From contig CP070826.1 in NCBI GenBank assembly GCA_020344435.1, positions 978,176-986,823 on the forward strand: a stretch of 8,648 nucleotides of DNA, written 5' to 3'. The notes below the pieces were generated by a model. That model searched no databases, was not told the DNA's origin, and worked only from the letters and a program-made list of their open reading frames with translations. This document shows, piece by piece, positions 1 through 4,595 of this stretch. Source of the DNA: Candidatus Bathyarchaeota archaeon (GTDB lineage Archaea; Thermoproteota; Bathyarchaeia; Bathyarchaeales; Bathyarchaeaceae). The number at the start of each line of letters is the position of its first letter. Within the stretch, counting starts at the first letter, position 1. Both the position numbers and the translations under genes were made by a program.

Positions 1-103
1 AGGTTGAAGCACCCTTTAGGCTCCACACCAGCACTCTGGAACGAACCAGTTCATGTATGCGTGGTGTGGGTGGGTTTCGAGTGTCGTTGTTTGCTGGTTT
101 TGT

Positions 104-712
104 CTACTCGATTTTTATTGATTCGCCTTTGGGCTTCTCTTCTTCTTTTTTGGGGACAATGACCTCTAGGACGCCGTTCTTGTATGTGGACTTTGCCTTT
201 TTCAGGTCAATCTTGACAGGCGTTGGAACCTCTTTGTAGTATTTGCGTCGCGGCGTATTGACGGAGATTGTGAAGGTATTCTCGGTTCCATGGAGTTTTA
301 TGTCTTCTTTCTCGACTCCTGGCAGTTCCGCGACGACTTTCACTTCGTTGTTGGTTTCCATCACGTCGACTAGGGGTTCTCTTTGTTCTCTGATGTTGAC
401 TTGAGGCTTGCCCATTCGAGTCTCTGGTTTGATGTTGCCGAACTCTCTGACTTTTGGCTTTCCATCTGGACCGACTGTTACGCTGTATCCGTAGACAAAC
501 GGTCCCCACCGCTTCACTTTGGTCCCGTCTGGCATCGTTCGTTCCTGCATGAGATCTCGTGGAGCTCTCTTGGATAACTCTCCGAACTCTCTTGCCATCA
601 TTTCTTCTGCTTGTCTGAAGAACTCGTCTATGTCTTTGAAGCCGCTTCCAAAGAAGAAGGGCCACCGTCTACGTCCAGACCGCCTTGACCACCAATCTTC
701 TTCTCCTGACAC
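104..712 (-). CDS. hsp20: Hsp20 / alpha-crystallin small heat-shock protein
   Basis: ATP-independent holdase chaperone that binds unfolding proteins in the cytoplasm and normally forms large oligomers. The 202-residue product has an alpha-crystallin domain at about residues 111-188, with the ELPGV stretch at 129-133, the hallmark NGVLEV near 179-184 and a C-terminal I-K-I at 199-201 that matches the I-x-I oligomerisation motif. The N-terminal arm is long (about 110 residues), starts with an acidic/Trp peptide (EEDWW, 4-8), then an Arg-rich and Phe-rich stretch, then a helix around 26-48. The start is GTG at 710-712, chosen because a full Shine-Dalgarno GGAGGTGA lies 6 nt upstream. It is the last gene of an operon with the ArsR-like regulator and the 56-residue ORF, 22 nt after that ORF, so it should be driven from the promoter at 1335-1392. 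Family assignment is firm; the stress role is inferred from the family and its neighbours. Confidence 0.97.
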   Translation of the reverse strand: MSGEEDWWSRRSGRRRWPFFFGSGFKDIDEFFRQAEEMMAREFGELSKRAPRDLMQERTMPDGTKVKRWGPFVYGYSVTVGPDGKPKVREFGNIKPETRMGKPQVNIREQREPLVDVMETNNEVKVVAELPGVEKEDIKLHGTENTFTISVNTPRRKYYKEVPTPVKIDLKKAKSTYKNGVLEVIVPKKEEEKPKGESIKIE

Positions 713-718
713 AGTTTA

Positions 719-726
719 TCACCTCC
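719..726 (-). promoter_or_regulatory. Strong Shine-Dalgarno site for hsp20
   Basis: The minus strand reads GGAGGTGA followed by a 6-nt spacer and GTG. This near-perfect anti-16S match fixes the GTG start of the Hsp20 gene and implies independent, strong initiation rather than simple read-through from the preceding small ORF. Confidence 0.85.
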
Positions 727-734
727 ATTTTCAT

Positions 735-905
735 TTAATCTTGAACAAGCTCTTCAGAGGCTACGTTCCCGCAGACTTCGAAAGGTCTTCTAGGCCTTGG
801 TCTGCGCCTTCCGGGGTTGAATGGATCAACGGGATTGAAGGGGTTGAATGGGTCAAAGGGTTGGGGCAGCCTAGAGTTTCCTGAGTGTATGTTTGATGCC
901 ATCAT
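735..905 (-). CDS. 56-aa Pro/Phe/Asn/Arg-rich protein with DPFNP repeats
   Basis: I do not recognise this gene. Its ATG (905-903) overlaps the TGA stop of the upstream regulator in an ATGA arrangement, the usual sign of translational coupling; a second ATG follows at once. A G-rich GGTGGGG lies just upstream and could serve as ribosome binding site. The product has three parts: a polar N-terminus (1-16), a repeat section at 17-31 containing DPFNP twice with FNP between (the pattern DPFNPFNPV then DPFNP), and a basic tail GRRRPRPRRP (32-41) leading to an acidic C-terminus with one Cys. It has no membrane segment or folded-domain signature and is probably disordered. It sits between the ArsR-like regulator and hsp20 on the same strand, 22 nt before hsp20. 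It could be a small accessory of the chaperone or regulator, or a leader ORF. The gene is supported by coupling and position, not by homology. Confidence 0.6.
   Translation of the reverse strand: MMASNIHSGNSRLPQPFDPFNPFNPVDPFNPGRRRPRPRRPFEVCGNVASEELVQD
813..857 (-). repeat. Short in-frame tandem repeat coding DPFNP units
   Basis: Two 18-bp copies (813-830 and 840-857; 16 of 18 bases equal) are separated by a related 9-bp unit (831-839), giving a 27-bp period. All lengths are multiples of three and encode Asp-Pro-Phe-Asn-Pro with Phe-Asn-Pro between. Third positions vary (AAC/AAT, GAC/GAT), so the peptide is kept while the DNA drifts. This fits an expressed repeat. Confidence 0.75.
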
Positions 906-1321
906 CTTTCGCCCCACCAGTCTTCTTCCAAAGCTTCTATCAGATGCCTCAGAACGAAGCTCATTAGTATAAATCCGCTCTGCCCAACATCTGAGCAGCG
1001 ATATCTTCCCCGTTCGATCTTCTCTAGGAACCCTCCCTCTCTGAGTTTTCTGGCGTTCTCCCATACAGTCTTCGGATTCAGATTTAGGTCTCTCATGAAA
1101 TCACCGAAGTTCATTGTACGGTCTTCCTCTTCCACGAGCCTTTTCATCATCCTCAAGCGAGTCTCATGTGACAGGGCATCGAAGATTTTTGATAGTCTTT
1201 GGAAATTTGCCTCGAAAGCCTCCAATTCATCTTCCAATTGCTGCTTTGGCCAGTCTGTGGGAGTGAGAGGGATCTCAAATAGGATTTCTCCGTCGCGGAC
1301 TAGTTGCACTTTGAGTTTCAT
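902..1321 (-). CDS. ArsR-type winged-helix regulator of the heat-shock operon (Phr-like role)
   Basis: A 139-residue DNA-binding protein. After an N-terminal beta/helix segment (1-42) rich in acidic and amphipathic residues, residues 43-108 match an ArsR-type winged helix: IFDALSHETRLRMMKRL as the entry helices, a helix-turn-helix around 71-96, and a wing around 98-108 (FLEKIERGRYRCS). The C-terminus (115-139) looks helical and ends in LEEDWWGER. No metal-binding Cys pair of the arsenic or zinc sensors is seen (one Cys, 109). It is the first gene of the operon with the 56-residue ORF and hsp20, and its own promoter carries two dyad operators around the TATA box, so autorepression is likely. 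The arrangement resembles Phr, the archaeal heat-shock repressor, although length and ends differ; I infer role rather than orthology. Start: ATG with TATA box about 45-50 bp upstream; the leader is short and the ribosome site is weak. Confidence 0.88.
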   Translation of the reverse strand: MKLKVQLVRDGEILFEIPLTPTDWPKQQLEDELEAFEANFQRLSKIFDALSHETRLRMMKRLVEEEDRTMNFGDFMRDLNLNPKTVWENARKLREGGFLEKIERGRYRCSDVGQSGFILMSFVLRHLIEALEEDWWGER

Positions 1322-1334
1322 GCTGAAGAGCCTC

Positions 1335-1352
1335 TTATTACCAAACAGTAAT
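1335..1352 (-). promoter_or_regulatory. Operator 1 (downstream of TATA, over the expected transcription start)
   Basis: The plus strand reads TTATTACCAAACAGTAAT. It has internal dyad symmetry (ATTAC, 6 bp, GTAAT) and is an inverted copy of the element at 1375-1392 with one mismatch over the core 17 bp. On the transcribed sense it contains TGGTAA, and lies about 22-38 bp downstream of the start of the TATA box, over the expected transcription start. Binding here would block initiation. Confidence 0.75.
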
Positions 1353-1364
1353 TTCTGCGGCGCC

Positions 1365-1381
1365 CCATATAAATGTTACTT
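1365..1381 (-). promoter_or_regulatory. BRE/TATA promoter of the regulator-hsp20 operon
   Basis: The minus strand reads AAGTAACATTTATATGG, with TTTATAT at 1373-1367 preceded by an A-rich BRE-like AAAAAGTAA. Expected transcription start is about 1345, giving a leader of roughly 25 nt to the regulator's ATG. On the plus strand the same block reads CATATAAATG and might also serve the opposite gene, but that gene's start is over 100 bp away. Confidence 0.72.
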
Positions 1382-1392
1382 TTTGGTAATAA
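1375..1392 (-). promoter_or_regulatory. Operator 2 (upstream of TATA, over the BRE)
   Basis: The minus strand reads TTATTACCAAAAAGTAAC, matching the plus-strand sequence of operator 1 with one mismatch in the 17-bp core. It abuts the TATA box and covers the BRE, so a bound repressor would compete with TBP/TFB. Together with operator 1 it forms an inverted pair with the TATA box between them. Confidence 0.72.
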
Positions 1393-1491
1393 ACTCCGGC
1401 GGATCAGGCCCATGCAACACCATAAACAGGCCGGATCCACGGAAACCCAAATAAAAGCAGGGGATGATAAGAACGGTAGCAGGTGACCAAA

Positions 1492-1878
1492 ATGGGAGAA
1501 ACACCCAGATCCGTCGCACTCAAATTTGTGGAAGTCATCAACTCAGCGAACTCAGAGGCCCTCATCAAACTCCAAACTGAAGACTTCACACTTGTTGACA
1601 TGGCCGGGGATGTATTTCGCGGTCGAGACGGCTGGCAGAGCTATTTCTCAGCCTACCCGAAATACAAGATTCACGTGCAACACGTCCTGATGAGCGGTGA
1701 TGACGTAGCAATCATCGGCAAGACAACCGATTCACATGTTCCCCCCGAAGTCGAAGAGCACGAACTGGTCCTTTGGACTGCTGCGATCCGGGATGGTCTT
1801 GTTGCTGAATGGCGGATATACAGCGATATTGAAGAAGCCAAGAAGAAAGCACAGGAGAGAGCGCGGCAAGAAGATTGA
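1492..1878 (+). CDS. SnoaL/NTF2-like domain protein
   Basis: A 128-residue single-domain protein of the NTF2/SnoaL fold: an N-terminal helix carrying FVEVINSANSEAL, a DFTLVDMAGDVFRGRDG stretch typical of the cone entrance, and later strands (HVQHVLMSGDDVAIIGKTTD, ELVLWTAAI, VAEWRIYSD) that close the curved sheet. Members range from small-molecule isomerases and cyclases to binding proteins, and no catalytic set can be assigned here. The C-terminus is a short charged helix (EEAKKKAQERARQED). I prefer ATG 1492 because GGTGA lies 5 nt upstream of it; GTG 1483 in the same frame would add three residues and has a poorer site. It is divergent from the heat-shock operon. An AT-rich CCAAATAAAAG at about 1447-1457 may be its promoter, weakly supported. 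Substrate unknown. Confidence 0.85.
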   Translation: MGETPRSVALKFVEVINSANSEALIKLQTEDFTLVDMAGDVFRGRDGWQSYFSAYPKYKIHVQHVLMSGDDVAIIGKTTDSHVPPEVEEHELVLWTAAIRDGLVAEWRIYSDIEEAKKKAQERARQED

Positions 1879-1883
1879 GACCA

Positions 1884-1897
1884 TGTGCGCGCGCACA
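1884..1897. repeat. 14-bp perfect palindrome of alternating purine/pyrimidine
   Basis: TGTGCGCGCGCACA equals its own reverse complement and lies 5 bp after the stop codon of the SnoaL-like gene. It could form a short cruciform or Z-DNA, or act as a protein site. There is no T-run after it, so it is not a typical terminator. Confidence 0.5.
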
Positions 1898-1962
1898 CAA
1901 GATGCACAGGCCACTGCCCTTGCTTCGAGGATACGAAAATCTTGTAAGCAGATACATCCATA

Positions 1963-1970
1963 CTTATATG
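1963..1970 (+). promoter_or_regulatory. TATA box of the coiled-coil/rpiA operon
   Basis: CTTATATG lies 37-44 bp upstream of the GTG start at 2007, at a suitable distance for a transcript beginning near 1994 with a short leader. A modest GAGGGAG near 1996-2002 may serve as ribosome binding site. Confidence 0.6.
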
Positions 1971-2006
1971 CGCTTGGAAAATCATTAACCGTCAGAGGGA
2001 GCCCGC

Positions 2007-2663
2007 GTGAATTCTGAGCTTTACGCCATAATCATAGCAGCAGGAGCAGTTGCAGCCGCCCTCATAATACTGTTCGCCATGAGAACTAGAAGGAAGAGAG
2101 AAGAGCCAGAGAAACTCTCAGAGACAGAGTATGCCTCGCCCCCAAAGAGCGGCCGCAGCATCACGACCACCGAAGCCAAGGAGGCAAAGACCAAACTCCG
2201 GACGATGGGCCTGGAAAGAGAGATTCTCAGCAACGCCATCAGGCGCCTCTACGAGGCCCAAGCAGAAGGAGAGATAAACCCGGAAGAACGGGAACGCCTG
2301 GCAAAACGATACAAAGAAAGAATGTATGAAATAAAAAACTACATATCCCGAAGCGAATCAGTCGTCGCACTACACGAGCTAGAGGAGACACAGGAGGACC
2401 TCATCAAACTATTCAACAACCGCTTCGACGAGTTGAATGAGAAGATCGAGGGCGTGAGGTCAAGCCTAGGAATGAAACATCTCGAAGAGGCGCCCACAGC
2501 ACCGCCAACACCAATCCCCGAACCATCCGAAAGAAGAGAGGCGAGGGCGCCGAGAAGACGCAGACCGCCAAAAAAGACAGAGGCTGAGAAGAGAATCGAA
2601 GAGATCAAAGCAGAGGTTGAGAAGGTACTTCAAAGACTGGGGCAGATCGAGGCTGAGGAATAG
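2007..2663 (+). CDS. Membrane-anchored coiled-coil protein, function unknown
   Basis: A 218-residue protein I cannot name. Residues 5-25 (YAIIIAAGAVAAALIILFAM) form one transmembrane helix followed by a basic stop-transfer stretch RTRRKR, so the rest is probably cytoplasmic. Residues 55-160 are mostly helical and charged, with an EAQAEGEINPEERERLAKRY segment typical of short-hairpin helical modules in archaeal membrane-anchored proteins, then LHELEETQEDLIKLFNNRFDELNEKIEGV as coiled coil. A Pro/Arg-rich linker (about 163-190) precedes a final coiled coil (TEAEKRIEEIKAEVEKVLQRLGQIEAEE). Start GTG 2007 fits the TATA box at 1963. The gene ends 2 nt before rpiA, so the two are probably cotranscribed, although no functional link is obvious. 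It might act as a membrane-tethered scaffold. Confidence 0.85.
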   Translation: MNSELYAIIIAAGAVAAALIILFAMRTRRKREEPEKLSETEYASPPKSGRSITTTEAKEAKTKLRTMGLEREILSNAIRRLYEAQAEGEINPEERERLAKRYKERMYEIKNYISRSESVVALHELEETQEDLIKLFNNRFDELNEKIEGVRSSLGMKHLEEAPTAPPTPIPEPSERREARAPRRRRPPKKTEAEKRIEEIKAEVEKVLQRLGQIEAEE

Positions 2664-2665
2664 GC

Positions 2666-3358
2666 TTGAGCTGGAGAGAAGAGGCAAAGAAGAGGGCAGC
2701 AAAAGAAGCGGTCAAACACGCGAAAAACACGTTCATAATCGGCTTGGGCAGCGGGAGTACAGCTGCATACGCCACTAGAGAGCTGGGCAGAAGAATCCAG
2801 CAAGAGAAGTTGAGGATTCTTGGAGTGCCAACCTCACTTCAAACCCAAAGACTAGCTATGGACTCCGGCATACCCCTAACCACTCTAAAGGAACACCCTG
2901 AACTCGACCTCACACTAGACGGAGCAGATCAAATCGACCAGGAGCTCAACCTCATCAAGGGCATGGGCGGAGCCCTGACAAGAGAAAAGATCGTGGCCTC
3001 AGCAACGAAAGAATTTGTGATAATGGCTGACCAGACGAAACTCACGGATGAGCTGGGAAAGAACCAACCTCTACCCATAGAAATACTGTCATTCGCCCTG
3101 CCAACAGTGATGCCGAAGATACAGGGCATAGGAGGAAACCCTATACTAAGAGAGACCCAAGACAAGACTGGCCCCTTCGTGACGGATAACGGCAACCTGA
3201 TAGTAGACGCCAACTTCGGATCGATCGGCTCCCCAGAAGAGCTGAACCAACAGCTCAAATCCATTCCAGGAGTGATTGAAACCGGCCTCTTCATTGACAT
3301 GGCCAATGTCGTCTACGTGGGAACGCCAAATGGTGTTGACAAGCTGCAGAGAGAATAG
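2666..3358 (+). CDS. rpiA: Ribose-5-phosphate isomerase A
   Basis: Interconverts ribose 5-phosphate and ribulose 5-phosphate in the cytoplasm, supplying ribose for nucleotides. The 230-residue length is usual for RpiA. The phosphate-binding LGSGSTA is at 27-33; catalytic positions match E. coli RpiA with identical spacing: Asp85 and Asp88 in DGADQ (E. coli Asp81, Asp84), Lys98 (Lys94) and Glu107 in LTREKI (Glu103). The residue after the second Asp is Gln where many members have Glu, and KGMGGA replaces the common KGGGAA; neither removes a catalytic residue. The C-terminal half has the expected TDNGN and the final GLFIDMANVVYVGT strand. The start is TTG 2666, with GAGG 7-10 nt upstream inside the end of the previous gene; no in-frame ATG occurs until residue 65, beyond the phosphate loop, so TTG is well supported. 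In archaea lacking an oxidative pentose phosphate pathway it is expected to work with the RuMP or non-oxidative route. Confidence 0.96.
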   Translation: MSWREEAKKRAAKEAVKHAKNTFIIGLGSGSTAAYATRELGRRIQQEKLRILGVPTSLQTQRLAMDSGIPLTTLKEHPELDLTLDGADQIDQELNLIKGMGGALTREKIVASATKEFVIMADQTKLTDELGKNQPLPIEILSFALPTVMPKIQGIGGNPILRETQDKTGPFVTDNGNLIVDANFGSIGSPEELNQQLKSIPGVIETGLFIDMANVVYVGTPNGVDKLQRE

Positions 3359-3424
3359 CAGCTACGCACGCGATCAACCAAGACATAAATCAATTCTCAT
3401 CTTCTAACCATGTTGGATTTCGAA

Positions 3425-3436
3425 TGTATGCATACA
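3425..3436. repeat. 12-bp palindrome beside the TATA box
   Basis: TGTATGCATACA is a perfect palindrome ending 3 bp before the TATA box at 3440, overlapping the BRE position. The 12-mer ATGTATGCATAC occurs again at 6465-6476, at the 5' end of another gene. It could be an operator for the small Cys/His protein gene. Confidence 0.4.
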
Positions 3437-3439
3437 AAT

Positions 3440-3447
3440 CTTATATC
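3440..3447 (+). promoter_or_regulatory. TATA box of the 69-aa Cys/His protein gene
   Basis: CTTATATC is 33 bp upstream of ATG 3480, placing transcription start near 3467-3472. This argues for ATG 3480 over the in-frame TTG at 3465, which would fall at or before the 5' end of the message. Confidence 0.62.
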
Positions 3448-3479
3448 TAGAAGAAAGTAATTGTTTGATTAGTGATCGT

Positions 3480-3689
3480 ATGAACTGCATATATTTCAGC
3501 GTGGGAAAGGCGAAGGGGAAGATCGTCACTCTATGCCATGCGCAACCACACAGACCACATGAAGAGGTCTTCTGGTACATACCCACAGAGGATGAGACGA
3601 AGAAGTTCTGTGGAAATGGTGAGAAATTCAGCTCATGCCCTCGGTTCAAAGCATTCCAAGAGCATCAGAAAACCATCATAATAAAATAA
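3480..3689 (+). CDS. Small Cys/His-rich protein, possibly metal binding
   Basis: A 69-residue protein that I do not recognise. It has four Cys (3, 19, 44, 53) and a His cluster (20, 24, 27): CIYF, LCHAQPHRPH, FCGNG and SSCPRF. The regular placement, with CPRF near the end, suggests a small zinc or iron-sulfur site, but the spacing does not match a standard zinc ribbon with two close CxxC knuckles. There is no membrane segment. ATG 3480 is chosen because the TATA box at 3440 is 33 bp upstream; a TTG at 3465 would add five residues. GTGAT just upstream is a weak ribosome site. It stands alone between rpiA and the tRNA gene. Codon use looks ordinary and the frame is open throughout. Metal binding is inference. 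Confidence 0.7.
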   Translation: MNCIYFSVGKAKGKIVTLCHAQPHRPHEEVFWYIPTEDETKKFCGNGEKFSSCPRFKAFQEHQKTIIIK

Positions 3690-3752
3690 GAAGGCACCGC
3701 CTGCACGTGCGAGCAACTCTGCACACAAACTCACACAAATCAGTACTGAATC

Positions 3753-3769
3753 AGAAAAGCCTAAATCTA
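3753..3769 (+). promoter_or_regulatory. Putative BRE/TATA element of the tRNA gene
   Basis: GAAAAGCCTAAATCTAG has an A-rich BRE-like start and a TATA-like CTAAAT about 38 bp before the 5' end of the tRNA. The match to the consensus is modest; placement is the main support. Confidence 0.4.
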
Positions 3770-3802
3770 GCTCCTTTTCAACAATAAGTACGAATGGAAA
3801 TT

Positions 3803-3903
3803 GCCGGGGTAGCCTAGCCTGGATTGGGCGCCAGACTCATAATCTGGAGAACGTTAGGGCCAGCGTCCAGAAGTCGCGTGTTCGAATCTCGCCCCCGGCA
3901 CCA
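3803..3903 (+). tRNA. tRNA-Met (CAU anticodon, probably elongator) with a variable-loop intron
   Basis: Acceptor stem GCCGGGG (3803-3809) pairs with CCCCGGC (3893-3899), followed by discriminator A and an encoded CCA (3901-3903). D stem GCCT/GGGC (3812-3815/3826-3829) closes a 10-nt loop with the GG pair. The anticodon arm CCAGA/TCTGG (3831-3835/3843-3847) closes loop CTCATAA with anticodon CAT at 3838-3840. T arm GCGTG/CTCGC (3876-3880/3888-3892) holds TTCGAAT and has one U-U mismatch at the 52-62 pair. The 28 nt between anticodon and T arms reduce to a normal AGGTC variable loop once a 23-nt intron (3850-3872) is removed. The G1-C72 pair and the lack of three consecutive G-C pairs in the anticodon stem argue against initiator tRNA. 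A CAU anticodon could also be the lysidine/agmatidine-type Ile tRNA, but the acceptor stem and the ACTCATAATC loop resemble archaeal elongator Met. Confidence 0.93.
3850..3872 (+). other. Non-canonical tRNA intron (between positions 45 and 46)
   Basis: A relaxed bulge-helix-bulge can be drawn: central helix CTGG (3844-3847) with CCAG (3867-3870), 3-nt bulges AGA (3848-3850) and AAG (3871-3873), and an inner helix ACG (3851-3853) with CGT (3864-3866) closing a 10-nt loop. Cutting after the second base of each bulge removes 3850-3872 and joins AG to GTC, giving AGGTC, the usual five-base variable loop. No outer exon helix is seen. The splicing endonuclease is expected to be a type that tolerates relaxed motifs. 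Confidence 0.82.
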
Positions 3904-4087
3904 CAAACTCAAGCTGAGAAGATGCGTCCTCTGCATTTACTTTCTGAAGAGCTTGGTAATTTGAAGAGGTTCAAAGTGATATGTCATCTTTCTTGCTCAT
4001 ACATTTGCTTCCTTGATTAGAACTTTTCCGTTTCTGAAAATAGTATAGATTAGCCTGATGCATAAAGGTAGGGGAACGAACCTTCAT
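3904..4087. other. Intergenic region without a gene
   Basis: I see no ORF or RNA gene here. A small hairpin (TTTGAA, GAGG, TTCAAA at 3960-3975) lies between the tRNA and the convergent metallopeptidase-like gene, without a T-run that would mark a clear terminator. Confidence 0.5.
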
Positions 4088-4435
4088 TTATGATTGTGAG
4101 TCAGCTAGCTCTTTGTACGATTCGATGAAACCTTTGGCAAATGCATCAGCTAGTTTCTCCGTGCCTTTGTGTTTTCTATCTCTGGTCCGTAGGTGATGAT
4201 AGAACTCATGGAGCACAACATATGGATTGTAGAAAGCATCTCGGTGTGAAAAGTAGATTGTCTTCTTTCGGGGAACATAGCAGCCTTGGCTCTTCACGTG
4301 ACCTTTCGGCATACCAATCTTTACTTTCGGGACTTCAACGTTGTAGTATTCACTAAGCCGCTCTAATGCTTCCTCAGGCTTTCTTGCCAAGATCAGATGG
4401 ACTGTTCTAGCTCTGAACAGAAAATCTGCTTCCAA
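4088..4435 (-). CDS. Minimal HExxH metallopeptidase-like protein
   Basis: A 115-residue protein with the zinc-peptidase motif HEFYH at 76-80 and, 13 residues on, TEKLADAFAKGF (92-103). An acidic residue followed by A-x-x-FA after HExxH is the pattern of the ImmA/IrrE (M78) and related gluzincin-like proteins, where that Glu is the third zinc ligand. The N-terminal half (ALERLSEYYNVEVPKVKIG, then a short CYVPRKKTIYF strand pair) fits the small sheet that precedes the HExxH helix. There is no DNA-binding domain, signal peptide or membrane segment, so this is a bare peptidase core. The start is TTG at 4435-4433; an in-frame TGA lies 6 nt upstream, so it cannot extend further, and TTG at Leu16 is an alternative. 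Substrate and activity unknown. It is divergent from the acetyltransferase gene, with about 160 bp between them. Confidence 0.8.
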   Translation of the reverse strand: MEADFLFRARTVHLILARKPEEALERLSEYYNVEVPKVKIGMPKGHVKSQGCYVPRKKTIYFSHRDAFYNPYVVLHEFYHHLRTRDRKHKGTEKLADAFAKGFIESYKELADSQS

Positions 4436-4542
4436 CGTTCAACATCCACCGCAATAATCTAGTGCCAATTAATATGGCTGTTGGCAACTACCGCATGCAT
4501 AGGGTATTGAAGAGTTTCAGAAGTCCTTAAAACCTCATCATG

Positions 4543-4550
4543 ATTATAAG
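4543..4550 (+). promoter_or_regulatory. TATA-like element for the acetyltransferase gene
   Basis: ATTATAAG lies about 46-53 bp before ATG 4596, with transcription expected near 4572. A second AT-rich GAAACTTAAGAA at 4554-4565 is an alternative, but would start the message at or past the ribosome site GAGG (4584-4587). Confidence 0.45.
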
Positions 4551-4595
4551 CTAGAAACTTAAGAATCTCCTAGCGCTCTGCTTGAGGAACCTTGG

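Noticed and set aside
1..103. A gene or terminator in the first 100 bp
   Set aside because: The small open frame starting at 57 runs antisense into hsp20. CTGGAACGAACCAG (37-50) is only a weak inverted repeat, and no T-run marks a terminator.
207..665. A 152-residue minus-strand ORF inside hsp20
   Set aside because: It is an out-of-frame shadow of the clear Hsp20 coding frame, with an Arg-rich low-complexity translation and no family resemblance.
906..1064. Upstream extension of the 56-residue ORF to 1064
   Set aside because: This part overlaps the regulator's winged-helix coding region in another frame. The ATG at 905 coupled to the regulator stop is a far better start.
3842..3872. Intron at the canonical 37/38 site
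   Set aside because: The anticodon stem 3' strand TCTGG directly follows the loop at 3843-3847, so nothing interrupts the anticodon arm at that place.
3848..3875. Long variable arm of a type II tRNA (Leu or Ser)
   Set aside because: The anticodon is CAU, the arm does not form a simple self-contained stem, and intron removal gives an exact type I variable loop.
4180..4260. Box C/D guide RNA suggested by GTGATGATAG on the plus strand
   Set aside because: No CTGA box D lies at a proper distance, and the stretch is antisense within the metallopeptidase-like gene.
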